This document shows, in pieces, positions 12,238 through 20,883 of a stretch of DNA of 64,000 nt. Made by a program: the position numbers and the translations under genes. Position 1 is the first letter of the stretch. Each line of letters starts with the position of its first letter. Source of the stretch: Mesobaculum littorinae (GTDB taxonomy: Bacteria; Pseudomonadota; Alphaproteobacteria; Rhodobacterales; Rhodobacteraceae); the NCBI RefSeq assembly GCF_004011175.1, contig NZ_RQXX01000001.1:734536-798535 (forward strand), in the 5' to 3' direction. Under the pieces are notes generated by a model that made no database searches, was not told where the DNA came from, and saw nothing but the letters and a program-made list of their open reading frames with translations.

Positions 12238-12939
12238 TTATTCCGAGCCGAGCGTCTTGGCTTGCTCGGCCCAGCCTGCGACCTTGCCGCGGGCGGGAAG
12301 TGTTTCTTCCATATAGGCGATTTCCGCCTCGGACCAAGCAGCGATCTGGTCGAAATGATAGACGCCGGCCTCGTTCAGCGTGGTGACCATCTTCGGCCCG
12401 ACGCCCGACAGCTTTTTCAGATCGTCGGCCGATCCGTCGCGCGGCTCGCTCAGCAGGTTGCCGGGCTTGGCGCCGGTGGGGGCGTCTTCGGCCTTGGCCT
12501 TGGCTTCACCGGTGGTGACGCGCTTCGACATCTCCGCCTGGTCGGCCTTATTCTTGGCATAACGCGCAGGCTCGCCAGCGCCGCCGGGGACGGAGCCGGC
12601 GCCAAGCGCGGCCTTCACGCCGCTGTCGGCGGCACCCTTTTCCAGGATGTCGGTCACGCGCAGAAGCGTCAGCTGCTGGCGGTGGCCCTTGGTGCGCTGC
12701 GACGAATGCTTCCGGCGACGCTTGACGTAGTGGATGACCTTTTCGCCCTTGATCTGCTCAATCACCTCGGCCTGCACGCCCGCGCCGTCGACGAGGGGGG
12801 TGCCGATCGTGGAGCCGACCATGAGCACGTCATTGAACTGGACTGTTTCGCCAGCGGCGGCCGCGAGTTTCTCGACGCGGAGGATATCCCCCGACTGAAC
12901 CCGGTATTGCTTGCCGCCGGTCTTGAGGACCGCAAACAT
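12238..12939 (-). CDS. rplU: 50S ribosomal protein L21 with C-terminal helix-hairpin-helix extension
   Basis: This 233-aa protein is more than twice the usual L21 length (about 103). Residues 1-105 are canonical L21: MFAVLKTGGKQYRVQSGD, then GEKVIHYVKRRRKHSSQRTKGHRQQLT. Residues about 105-165 form a charged, low-complexity linker. Residues about 170-233 resemble a helix-hairpin-helix domain (DDLKKLSGVGPKMVTTLNEAG, then FDQIAAWSEAEI), like those attached to several alphaproteobacterial proteins. The extension's role is unknown; by analogy it could bind nucleic acid or another ribosomal partner. It is the first gene of the rplU-rpmA unit, with a promoter about 150 bp upstream. Confidence 0.95.
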   Translation of the reverse strand: MFAVLKTGGKQYRVQSGDILRVEKLAAAAGETVQFNDVLMVGSTIGTPLVDGAGVQAEVIEQIKGEKVIHYVKRRRKHSSQRTKGHRQQLTLLRVTDILEKGAADSGVKAALGAGSVPGGAGEPARYAKNKADQAEMSKRVTTGEAKAKAEDAPTGAKPGNLLSEPRDGSADDLKKLSGVGPKMVTTLNEAGVYHFDQIAAWSEAEIAYMEETLPARGKVAGWAEQAKTLGSE

Positions 12940-13060
12940 GTCGTCTTCCTTTTTATCTTCGCGTCGCTGTGGCCCCCGACCTGAGCGGGCGTTTCGGGCC
13001 GGGTCACCGGCCGCCTCGGACTGCGCGCCCTTCCTGGGGCGGAATCAAAATAGCTACCTG

Positions 13061-13115
13061 TTCCGGTCGCCCGGAAAGGTCCGGGGCTTATCGGGGGTCT
13101 GCGGCCCGCTGTCAA
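13061..13115 (-). promoter_or_regulatory. rplU-rpmA promoter and 5' leader hairpin
   Basis: On the minus strand a perfect -35 TTGACA (13110-13115) is followed after 17 bp by GATAAG (13087-13092) as the -10. At the presumed 5' end of the transcript a hairpin TTCCGG-TCGC-CCGGAA (13061-13076) begins a leader of about 140 nt before rplU. Ribosomal protein leaders often carry autoregulatory structures. Whether this one does is inference. Confidence 0.55.
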
Positions 13116-13168
13116 GCCTTGTGGCGCAGGGTGACACTCATCTGCCACGCCCGCTGCGGGGGTCCCGC

Positions 13169-14248
13169 TTAGCTGGCGCCCAGCCTTTCTTCGATCACCT
13201 CGGCCGCGCGGTCGAGGTTAACGTCCACCGCGCCGAACCGGTCCTTGAGCGCCGTCGCCGCGGCCGACCCTGCCTCGGGCCGTGCCAGAAGCTCGGTGAA
13301 GGCCGCGACACCGTCTACCTGCGGCAGGTCGGCCAGAAGATCCTGCGTATTGTCGAGGATGGCTGTCGGGCGGTCGGCATAGATCGCGTCCAGCACCGCG
13401 GTCGAGGGCGTGGTCACCACCAGATCGGACAGCGCGATCAGGTCGTCGAAGGTGGCGCCGCGAAACGGGCCGGAATCAAAGCTCGCGACGTGCACGTTGG
13501 GGTATTCCGCGGCCAGAACCTCGTCTCCGCTGGCGACGTCGGCGCGCGTACGCCCGCGCTTGGGGCGCAACAGGAACGTGGTGTCGGGGTGGGCGGCCGC
13601 GACGCGGGCCAGCATGCCGTGCGGGGCGGTGTCGCCCACGTCCGCCAGCCGCAGCCCGTCGGCCCGCCATTTATGCGCCACCAGCACGATCGGGCCACCG
13701 CCCAGATCGGCGCGGCCGGGCAGGCCCGGATGCGGGGCCAGCACCGGATGCTTGGGAAACCCGATGCGCCGGGCATGGGTGCGGGTCTCGGGCAGCAGGG
13801 CCGAACGCGGGCCGTCGGGATCGTCCCAGACAAGCAGCCGGTCGGCGTAGTACGGGCGCGGCGTTTTGCCATCGCGCGTCACGACGCCGGGCTGGAAAAG
13901 GCCGTGCTGCAGGAAGATACCGGGCCGCCCTGCCCTGACCATCGCCTGTTCGCGGATCCGCGTGGCCTTTGGCAGCGCGACGGGGTCGGTATGCGACATC
14001 ACCGCCGTGGCGCGCAGGACGTCCAGCGCGCACCCGACCTTGTGCCGCAACGTGCCGTCGCGGCGCAGGATCACCCCGGTACCGGACAGCGCCTGTGCCA
14101 CACGCGGCACCGTCTGACGCAGGCGCGGACCGAGGCTCGCCTCGACCCGGACCCGTCCACGCTGGCCCAGCCGCCCCAGGATCGGGGCGGCAACTTCCCA
14201 GAAGACGAGATCCGAGATCGAGACGTACAGAAGCGGCGTATGTGTCAT
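13169..14248 (-). CDS. GT-B-like glycosyl/glycerophosphotransferase family protein
   Basis: This 359-aa protein looks like a two-domain (GT-B fold) transferase. The first half has GRPGIFLQHGLFQPGV, recalling the LQHG segment of CDP-glycerol glycerophosphotransferase-like proteins. The second half has FLLRPKRGRTRADV and then SDLVVTTPSTAVLDAIYADRP, where a conserved Ser/Thr-rich loop and following acid usually bind the nucleotide donor. No signal peptide or membrane helix is evident. ATG 14248 is taken as the start; an upstream extension overlaps the neighbouring gene. The acceptor is unknown, and a cell-surface glycan role is a guess from the family. It could equally be a polysaccharide-modifying enzyme of another GT-B family. 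Confidence 0.5.
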   Translation of the reverse strand: MTHTPLLYVSISDLVFWEVAAPILGRLGQRGRVRVEASLGPRLRQTVPRVAQALSGTGVILRRDGTLRHKVGCALDVLRATAVMSHTDPVALPKATRIREQAMVRAGRPGIFLQHGLFQPGVVTRDGKTPRPYYADRLLVWDDPDGPRSALLPETRTHARRIGFPKHPVLAPHPGLPGRADLGGGPIVLVAHKWRADGLRLADVGDTAPHGMLARVAAAHPDTTFLLRPKRGRTRADVASGDEVLAAEYPNVHVASFDSGPFRGATFDDLIALSDLVVTTPSTAVLDAIYADRPTAILDNTQDLLADLPQVDGVAAFTELLARPEAGSAAATALKDRFGAVDVNLDRAAEVIEERLGAS

Positions 14249-14297
14249 GGCCCGACTTTTGCCATCCCCGGCGGACGAGCGGAAGGCCGTCCGGCCC

Positions 14298-15146
14298 TCA
14301 GATGTCCTGGCCGGCCATGAACTCGGCGGCACTTTGGCCGAGATTGCGCGAGATATCCGCGTACATCACGTCGAACGCCGCAAAGAGCGCATGGTTCAGC
14401 GCAGTGCCCGGGTCGGTCTGCGACAGCTCGGTGTAGCGCTCCAGCTCTTCGTCGCTGAGCGGTTCGTAGGCAAGGCCAAGATAGGCATAGAGCCATTCTA
14501 TGGTCTCGGCGCGGATCTCGGGCTCCTGCGTCCAGACATCGCGCAGCATGTCGTCCTCGGTCATCTCGCCGGGCAGCGCCTGCCCCTGCGCGAGACCGTC
14601 GTAGAACGCGTAGTTGGAATTCAGCGCGCCGACGACATTGAGCTCGATCAGGTCATTGGCCTCGATGAACCGGTCAAGCTGTTCGACACGGGGCGCGGTC
14701 TGGTCGCGCAGGTCGCGCGCGGCCTCCTCCGCCGCGGCCTCGACATCGTCGTCCAGCATGGCGCGGCGGGCGTCCAGTTCCAGACCGACCACGCGGCCGC
14801 CGAACTCTGATTCGTAGAATTCCAGCAGTTCGGGCGCCGCGACGCTCTCCATCTCTTCGGCGAAGGCGGCGCGCATCACCTCCTCCATCCGGTCGGGGGC
14901 GTAGACGGCGCTTACGACATCCTCCCACGCGGCGGGATCGCGCGAGGGGAACAGATCTTCGCGCAGCGTCTCGGCATAGTTCCGGCCCTCATCCGACATC
15001 AGCTGGATCACCTGCGGCATGTCGAGCGCCTGATAAAGGCGGTCGATTTCCGCAGGCGACGCGGCCAGCGCGGCGCCGGGCAGAGACGTGCTGGCCAAGG
15101 CGAGGGCGAGGACGGCGAGGGAGGGGCCGGTGGGGGCGCGGCGCAT
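14298..15146 (-). CDS. DUF2059 domain protein, exported
   Basis: This 282-aa protein has an N-terminal signal peptide: MRRAP, a hydrophobic stretch, then GAALAASPAE with cleavage expected after ALA. The mature part is rich in acidic helices and matches the DUF2059 layout (IDRLYQALDMPQVIQLM, ELLEFYESEFGGRVVGLE). Predicted location is the periplasm. Function is unknown. ATG 15146 has GGAG about 8 nt upstream. It reads toward the GT-like gene, whose start lies 50 bp beyond its stop. Confidence 0.75.
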   Translation of the reverse strand: MRRAPTGPSLAVLALALASTSLPGAALAASPAEIDRLYQALDMPQVIQLMSDEGRNYAETLREDLFPSRDPAAWEDVVSAVYAPDRMEEVMRAAFAEEMESVAAPELLEFYESEFGGRVVGLELDARRAMLDDDVEAAAEEAARDLRDQTAPRVEQLDRFIEANDLIELNVVGALNSNYAFYDGLAQGQALPGEMTEDDMLRDVWTQEPEIRAETIEWLYAYLGLAYEPLSDEELERYTELSQTDPGTALNHALFAAFDVMYADISRNLGQSAAEFMAGQDI

Positions 15147-15300
15147 GGGAAAGGCTCCGTGGCAATGGGGGCTGACTGACGGCAACCTATGCTGTCGCAC
15201 GCTGCTGCCAAGGCCCCGTAACGTAAACCGGCGAGATGCCGCAGGAAAAGTGGTTGCGCCCGTCGCGCCGGTTATTTATGTCCCCCGCCAGACCCTTCGC

Positions 15301-15390
15301 GGAGAGGTGCCGGAGTGGTCGAACGGGGCGGTTTCGAAAACCGTTGATCCTGCAAGGGATCCCAGGGTTCGAATCCCTGTCTCTCCGCCA
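15301..15390 (+). tRNA. tRNA-Ser(CGA)
   Basis: A full cloverleaf of 90 nt including encoded CCA. The acceptor is GGAGAGG/TCTCTCC with a final G-U. The anticodon stem is GCGGT/ACCGT with loop TTCGAAA, giving anticodon CGA (reads UCG). A long variable arm and T arm CAGGG-TTCGAAT-CCCTG identify the serine class. Confidence 0.96.
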
Positions 15391-15522
15391 CTTACCGCTA
15401 TGGCGGCAAGGGGGCTTGGGCCAGCCCGGTCAGCGCAAGATGCGCCGGGCACGCCCATGGAATTATCGTGACATTCCTATTGAACAACCTGTCGAGGGTC
15501 TCGCCCCCCCCGGGGCGGTGGT

Positions 15523-17712
15523 TCAAGCTGCCGGGTTCTGCTCAGCCGGCTCGCGCTTGGCCATGCCCCGCGCGGCGGGCAAAGACACTTCGAATGTCGA
15601 CCCCTCGCCGAGCGTCGAGCGCAGGTCGAGGCTGCCGTCCATCGCCTCGGCCAGCGCGTGCGAGATGGCGAGCCCCAGGCCGGTGCCCTTGGACGCGCGG
15701 GTATAGGACGAATCCACCTGGTGGAAGGCCTTGAAGACCGAGGCAAGCTCGGTCTCGGCAATCCCGGGGCCGGTGTCGGTGACGGCGATGCGCACCCGGC
15801 CTCCATCGACGCGACTGGTCACCGTGACCGAACCGTCCTCGGTGAATTTCAGCGCGTTGCCGATCAGGTTGAAGATGATCTGCGTCAGCCGCACCCGGTC
15901 GGCCACCACGACCTCGTCCCCGGCATGGATGCGCAGGGCGATATTCTTCGCTTGGGCCAGCGGGCGCATCTGTTCCTCGATCTCCAGCAGCAGCGGCCGC
16001 ACCGGGCAGAGGGTCAGCGTGATCGGGACCGTGCCGGATTCGATCTTGGCGAAATCCAGCATTTCGTTGATCAGGCCCAGCAGGTGCTGCCCCGACCGCT
16101 CCAGTGTCTTCATGCTGGTCTCGAGATGGCGGAACAGGGCGTCCGTGGCCTCGCGCACGTTCGGGGGCGTGCTCTCGTCCTCGACGGCGCTGCACAAGGC
16201 CTGTCCGGGACCGAAGCGGCGCAGGTTCAGTGTCAGCCCGACATTGCCCAGGATCACGGTCAGCGGGGTGCGCAACTCGTGGCTGAGCACGTTGATGAAC
16301 CGCGTCTTGGCGGTGTTTGCGGCCTCGGCCTCTTCGGTCGCGCGCTCAAGCTCGGTCACGTCGGTACGCAGGGAAACCATTCCTCCATCGCTCATCCGGT
16401 GGTCCTTGGCGCGGATCCTGCGGCCATTGGCCAGCCGCTGGACCGAGGTATGCCCCCCTTCACGAAACCGGGCGGCGCGTCCGGCAACATAGGTCCGCGC
16501 CTCGGGCCCGGTGCCCGCCTCGGGGAACTGGCCGCGGCGGACGCCTTCGCGCAGGACGGTCTCAAAATCGACTCCGGGACGGATCAGGTCTTCCATGCGG
16601 TCGTAGATTTCGCCGAACCGACTATTGGCCATGATCAACCGCCCCTCGCGGTCGAACATGCTGAACCCGTCGTCCAGGGATTCCAGCGCGTCGGACAGGC
16701 GCAGCTGGGCCCGGCGGCGCATCTCGCTCAGATATATCATGTAGATGAGGCCGCCGAAGATCGTTGTGAAGACCAGCGCCATCAGCCCGTAATCCCGCAG
16801 GTAGTGCGGTGCATTGCCGGGCCATCCGCCAGTCGGCACACTCAGCAGGCGCCAGGCATCATAGGGGAAATCGAAGATCAGCGCGACCGGATCCTGGGTC
16901 AGGACCGCCGGGTCGCCATAGATCGGCGGGCCCGCCGGATCCGTCTCATCGAGGATCAGAAGGTCGTAATCCTCGGCGTGTTCATTGAATTCGTTGGTCA
17001 GCACGAAGTACGACAGGTTGCGCGCGACCGCGGCCATCCCCCAGATCCCGCCATCGACAAAGATCGGGCGCCGCGCGACGACATAGCGCGGCCCACTCTC
17101 GCCCCGCTCGACATCGACGCGGACCAGATCGTTCATCGGCAGGCTCGCGTCTTCCGCTAGATAGCCCTCGGACGTGCCGGTGATCGCCGACCGGGTATCG
17201 ACCGGCTGCCCATAGCTGGAGGTCGGCCCGTCCGTGGGCGTGACGTAAAGACTGATCGGCCCGGGCACGCGGTTGTCGATGCTTCCGGCGATCGTCGCGA
17301 AATCCTCGACGTTCTCGGGGGCGATCTCGCTCATGCGGCCGGAAAGCTCGTGCAGGGCCAAGAGCGTCGAAAAGACCTCGGATTCGATCGCCTCGCGCAC
17401 CTCGGTCAGCTCGACCGTCGCCCGCAGGCGAAGGGACTGCAGGTAGCTTTCGTAGGAAAGCTGGCCGATCACCCCGGTGATGACGACCGCCAGGGCACAA
17501 TATCCCGCGAGCACGAGGACCTGAGGAAGGGTAAGCCAGCCGCGGGTGTCGTCGTGGTGGCCGAATGCCAGGTTGCGCGGCGTCGCTGCCGGGGCTTCGG
17601 ACGGCTGCGATCCCCGTCCGGCCGCCCGCCCTGTCGCGTCGCCCCTGCCCCATGGCCAACGGAGGCGCGGCAACAGCTGGCGCCTGCGCAGCCTCTCGAT
17701 CATCTCGGGCAA
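15523..17712 (-). CDS. Sensor histidine kinase with periplasmic sensor and PAS-like domain (orphan)
   Basis: This 729-aa membrane histidine kinase starts with a cytosolic tail, then a helix at about 62-85, a periplasmic sensor (about 90-305), a second helix (about 310-335) and a PAS-like domain (about 345-460, ALESLDDGFSMFDREGRLI). The HisKA domain follows with phospho-acceptor His478 in LSHELRTP, then the HATPase with NALKFTEDG (N box), DTGPGIAE (G1) and GTGLGLAI (G2). No receiver domain is fused and no response regulator gene is adjacent. The gene follows a second kinase gene by 61 bp on the same strand. Signal and partner are unknown. Confidence 0.92.
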   Translation of the reverse strand: MPEMIERLRRRQLLPRLRWPWGRGDATGRAAGRGSQPSEAPAATPRNLAFGHHDDTRGWLTLPQVLVLAGYCALAVVITGVIGQLSYESYLQSLRLRATVELTEVREAIESEVFSTLLALHELSGRMSEIAPENVEDFATIAGSIDNRVPGPISLYVTPTDGPTSSYGQPVDTRSAITGTSEGYLAEDASLPMNDLVRVDVERGESGPRYVVARRPIFVDGGIWGMAAVARNLSYFVLTNEFNEHAEDYDLLILDETDPAGPPIYGDPAVLTQDPVALIFDFPYDAWRLLSVPTGGWPGNAPHYLRDYGLMALVFTTIFGGLIYMIYLSEMRRRAQLRLSDALESLDDGFSMFDREGRLIMANSRFGEIYDRMEDLIRPGVDFETVLREGVRRGQFPEAGTGPEARTYVAGRAARFREGGHTSVQRLANGRRIRAKDHRMSDGGMVSLRTDVTELERATEEAEAANTAKTRFINVLSHELRTPLTVILGNVGLTLNLRRFGPGQALCSAVEDESTPPNVREATDALFRHLETSMKTLERSGQHLLGLINEMLDFAKIESGTVPITLTLCPVRPLLLEIEEQMRPLAQAKNIALRIHAGDEVVVADRVRLTQIIFNLIGNALKFTEDGSVTVTSRVDGGRVRIAVTDTGPGIAETELASVFKAFHQVDSSYTRASKGTGLGLAISHALAEAMDGSLDLRSTLGEGSTFEVSLPAARGMAKREPAEQNPAA

Positions 17713-17773
17713 TCCAGTTCTCCGCTCACTCTATGTGCTCCTCCCGCGCCGCATGGGTCTAGCACAACTTTCG

Positions 17774-19795
17774 TCAGGCACAGAGCCTTGCCGTTCGCCG
17801 TGCGGTCGAGCGTAGCGGCAGCGACACGGTGAAGGTGCTGCCCGACCCTTCGCGCCCGGCCTGCCCGACATGGCGGGAGGTCAGCGTCAGATGGCCGCCC
17901 TGCCGTTCGACCAGCTCCCGGGTGATCGACAGACCCAGCCCGGTGCCCTTCTGCTGCACGCCGTCCTCGTGCGCGGGCTTGGCGAAGCGGTCGAAGATCC
18001 GTTCGCGCGCGTGTTCGGGGATGCCGGGACCGTCGTCGCGCACCCAGAAAAGCGCCTCCGAACCCTCGATCCGGGCGCCCACCTCGACCGAGCCGCCCGT
18101 CGGCGAGTACTTCACCGCGTTCGACACGAGGTTCGAGAAGACCTGCTGCAGCCGCACCGGATCGGCATCGATCATCGCGTCCGTCTCGGGCGACACCGGG
18201 ACGAGGGTGACGTCATGCGAGAGGCCATAGCCCTCGTTCTGCTCGATGACGCTTTGCAGCACGGTGACGACGCGCAACTGTTCGGGCTCGATCGAGAGCT
18301 GCCCCTGGTCGATGGCCTGCACCGTCAGGATGTCGTTGACCAGCCGCAGCAGCCGTTCCGAGTTCCGCACCCCCATCGTCACCAGCTTGCCCGCCGCCTG
18401 CGGCAGTTGCGGGGCGAACCGGTTCTCCAGAAGGTTCAGCGATCCCATGAGCGAGGTCAGGGGCGTGCGCAGTTCGTGGTTGATCGAGGTGATGAAGCTT
18501 TGCCGGGCGGCTGCCAGCCGCGTCTGGGCGGTGACATCCTGGATAACACAGAACCATGACGACCCCCCGATCGCATCCAGCCGGGACACGCGCACCGACA
18601 GCATCCGTGCCTTCGCGGGATCGTCTCCGGGGGCCGGCATGTCGAACTCCATCTGGTCGTCGCCGGTGAACTCCCGCTCGGCGATCTCGCTACGCAGGGT
18701 CCCGATCGCGGGCCCGACATCGAGTCCCAGAAGCTGAAGCGCGGCGGGATTCGCCTTCTCAAAGCCCTCCCTGTCGTGGAACACGACGATCCCGTCGGCC
18801 ACGTTGTCGAACACCGTCTTCAGCTCCTGGCTCGACCGGACAGCCGCCGCCCGGTCGATCTCGGACGACCGCAGGCTGCGCCGCGCCGCCACGGCCCGCC
18901 GCTGTGCCACGACCGCCGAGCCAAGCGCGACGGCAAAGACCAGAACGAACAGCGGCAGGGTCCGCTGCGTACGTCTGTAGAAACTGGACAACGCCGCGTC
19001 CCTGGGGATGGACAGCTGGACCCGCAGAGCGCCGCTGGCCGCCGTCCGGACCGACGTGAGAACCGGGCCTTCCAGCGGCCGGTCCGCGCCCTGCAATTCG
19101 AATACCCTATGGTCGCCGCGGGTGAACACCTCGACGCGGGCCTCGGGAAGGAAGTTCAGCGACCTGATCAACGTTCTGAAGTGGTCCTCGCCAAGCGATC
19201 CAACGATCGCGCCGCGGAACGCGCCATCCGCACCGATTATCGGCCATGCCACCGGGTTGATCCGCTTTCCAAGGGCATTCGCCAGAACCGGATCACCCAG
19301 TACGTATCCTTGTCTGCGGGTCGCGACCTCCCTGAAATACTCGCGTTGCGAGATGTCGAGATTGCTGGCGCTGTCGTTGAAGCTCCAGACCACACGCCCC
19401 GTTGCATCTGCCACGACCAGGAAGCCGATATGCTGACTGCTCAACAGCGTGTCCGAGATCTGCTCCCCCATCCGGGTGGAGACAGTCTCGGGCGTCAGAG
19501 CGGGCAGCGCCGTCATATCGCTGAGCAGGGTGCCAATCTCGGCGGTGGCGATGCTCAGGCTACGTTCGAGCCAGGTGGTCAGCAGGGTGGCATTGAAATC
19601 CAGCCGCCTTTGCTGTTCCTGGACCGTGCGTCGATAATCGGTCACGACGGCCATGGTCGCGACCCCGATCAGCGTCGCGACGATGGCCGCCATCATCAGG
19701 GGAAACCCCCCGCCTCCGTAGCGACGGAGAATCAGACGCAACAGCGACCTTATCCGCAAAACGGGCGATGACGCACGCCCGGACGAGCTACTCAT
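17774..19795 (-). CDS. Sensor histidine kinase with double-Cache-like sensor and PAS domain (orphan)
   Basis: This 673-aa kinase has a first membrane helix at about 33-51 and a periplasmic region (about 55-285) that looks like a double Cache (PDC) sensor: SQREYFREVATRRQGYVLGDP and GKRINPVAWPIIGADG are typical of dCACHE_1. Next come a second helix (about 290-310), a PAS segment (VFDNVADGIVVFHDREGFEKAN) and HisKA with His440 in INHELRTPLTS. The HATPase has NAVKYSPTG, DDGPGIPEH and GTGLGLSI. GGAG lies about 8 nt before ATG 19795. It is followed by a second kinase, with no response regulator nearby. PDC sensors usually bind small organic ligands; the ligand here is unknown. Confidence 0.92.
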   Translation of the reverse strand: MSSSSGRASSPVLRIRSLLRLILRRYGGGGFPLMMAAIVATLIGVATMAVVTDYRRTVQEQQRRLDFNATLLTTWLERSLSIATAEIGTLLSDMTALPALTPETVSTRMGEQISDTLLSSQHIGFLVVADATGRVVWSFNDSASNLDISQREYFREVATRRQGYVLGDPVLANALGKRINPVAWPIIGADGAFRGAIVGSLGEDHFRTLIRSLNFLPEARVEVFTRGDHRVFELQGADRPLEGPVLTSVRTAASGALRVQLSIPRDAALSSFYRRTQRTLPLFVLVFAVALGSAVVAQRRAVAARRSLRSSEIDRAAAVRSSQELKTVFDNVADGIVVFHDREGFEKANPAALQLLGLDVGPAIGTLRSEIAEREFTGDDQMEFDMPAPGDDPAKARMLSVRVSRLDAIGGSSWFCVIQDVTAQTRLAAARQSFITSINHELRTPLTSLMGSLNLLENRFAPQLPQAAGKLVTMGVRNSERLLRLVNDILTVQAIDQGQLSIEPEQLRVVTVLQSVIEQNEGYGLSHDVTLVPVSPETDAMIDADPVRLQQVFSNLVSNAVKYSPTGGSVEVGARIEGSEALFWVRDDGPGIPEHARERIFDRFAKPAHEDGVQQKGTGLGLSITRELVERQGGHLTLTSRHVGQAGREGSGSTFTVSLPLRSTARRTARLCA

Positions 19796-20191
19796 ACCGC
19801 ACTCCAAAACAATCTCGTACAAAGCCCCCTGCCCGGCACCGTGCAGCGGAGGGGGTCTGGGGCTGTCGCGCTTCCGGCGACCGCGACCGTGCCGGGGCGC
19901 GGAAAGACCCCCGGGGCAGCACCGAGATCGCGAGGTCAAGCCGCGGCAAGACCGCGCCCTCCCTGGACCTGCTGCACCGACGCGCCTGTCGTGGCCGTCA
20001 TACGGGGCCGCAAGCCTTTTGAATGCCCTGCCGGACGCGTCACCACGAAAAAACCCCTGACGAATTGACCTGCCATTAACTTCCGTCAAAATCCGACGAA
20101 ACTAAGGCTTGGTGCGTACAAATCGGGGGACGTCATCCGCATGGTTAACGCGGGGCACCGAAGCGCTGGACAACCTGAATAAGGGGGGGCG
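19796..20191. other. Intergenic region upstream of the tandem kinases
   Basis: This gap of about 400 bp separates the kinase start from tRNA-Val. The half nearest the kinase is GC-rich with no convincing gene. The half near 20040-20150 is AT-richer. It contains TTGAC and GTCAA arms 15 bp apart (20063-20087), a run of six As at 20048-20053, and ATGGTTAA at 20141-20148. A promoter for the kinase pair is probably here but I cannot place it with confidence. Confidence 0.4.
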
Positions 20192-20266
20192 TGGTGGGTG
20201 ATAGAGGATTTGAACCTCTGACATCTTCGATGTGAACGAAGCGCTCTACCACTGAGCTAATCACCC
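20192..20266 (-). tRNA. tRNA-Val(CAC)
   Basis: A 75-nt cloverleaf with encoded CCA on the minus strand. The acceptor is GGGTGAT/ATCACCC. The anticodon stem is CTTCG/CGAAG with loop TTCACAT, giving anticodon CAC. The T arm is AGAGG-TTCAAAT-CCTCT. It lies just upstream of the HU-like gene on the same strand. Confidence 0.96.
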
Positions 20267-20281
20267 ATCGCGGGGGTGTCT

Positions 20282-20653
20282 TTAGCCGCCCTTTTCATCC
20301 TCTGCAAGGGGGTCCGTCTCTTCAATCGACTGTGTCGAGCGGCGGATCTTGACCGTCAGGGCCTGGCCATTGGCCATGTCCTTGACCCGCTGGATCTTGA
20401 GCTTGCCAAAGGGTTGCAACGTCAACTCCTTGCCGTCGCTCAGCGCCTGTCCCATGGTGGCCAGCGTCGCCTCGACCATCGGCTTGACCTTGTTGCGCGG
20501 CAGGCCGGTGGCGGCGGCAACCTCGTCCAGCAGATCGCCCTTCCGAAGCGTCTGCGTCGGCTGCGGGGCGGCCTGGTCCTGAACGACCTTGAGCTCGGGC
20601 GTTTCGGGAAGGGACGCGGTGTCGGTGGTCGGGGCTTTGTCGTCGTCGGTCAT
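20282..20653 (-). CDS. HU/IHF family DNA-binding protein with N-terminal extension
   Basis: This 123-aa protein has an acidic, flexible N-terminus of about 33 residues and then an HU/IHF fold (TLRKGDLLDEVAAATGLPRNKVKPMVEA, then GKELTLQPFGKLKIQRVKD). The DNA-clamping beta-arm appears shortened compared with standard HU, and the C-terminus is acidic. The histone-like family call is good, but its DNA binding may differ from HU. It lies 230 bp downstream of lon, the same order as lon-hupB in many Proteobacteria. A terminator between them suggests it has its own promoter. Confidence 0.8.
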   Translation of the reverse strand: MTDDDKAPTTDTASLPETPELKVVQDQAAPQPTQTLRKGDLLDEVAAATGLPRNKVKPMVEATLATMGQALSDGKELTLQPFGKLKIQRVKDMANGQALTVKIRRSTQSIEETDPLAEDEKGG

Positions 20654-20826
20654 CTGCTGGAAAATCCTCGCGGGGGTACGCCGACGAGCATAGCAGTTTT
20701 CGCGTGTCTGTCAGGGGGGGCAGGTCCGGCTGAAGTCAGTGATTTTTTCTTTGACGCCTTGGTGCCCGCCCTGCCCCACGGGCCTGGCCACGTGGATATG
20801 ACGCCCCGCCGTATCGCCAATGCAAT

Positions 20827-20855
20827 AAGGCGCGCCCGAAATGCGGGCGCGCCTT
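20827..20855 (-). terminator. Terminator hairpin after lon
   Basis: A perfect 12-bp stem, AAGGCGCGCCCG and its complement, encloses a 5-nt loop 29 bp after the lon stop. No long T-run follows on the minus strand, but the stem is very stable. Confidence 0.7.
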
Positions 20856-20883
20856 GTGCAGTGTCGTCGGTGGCCGGCAGACC

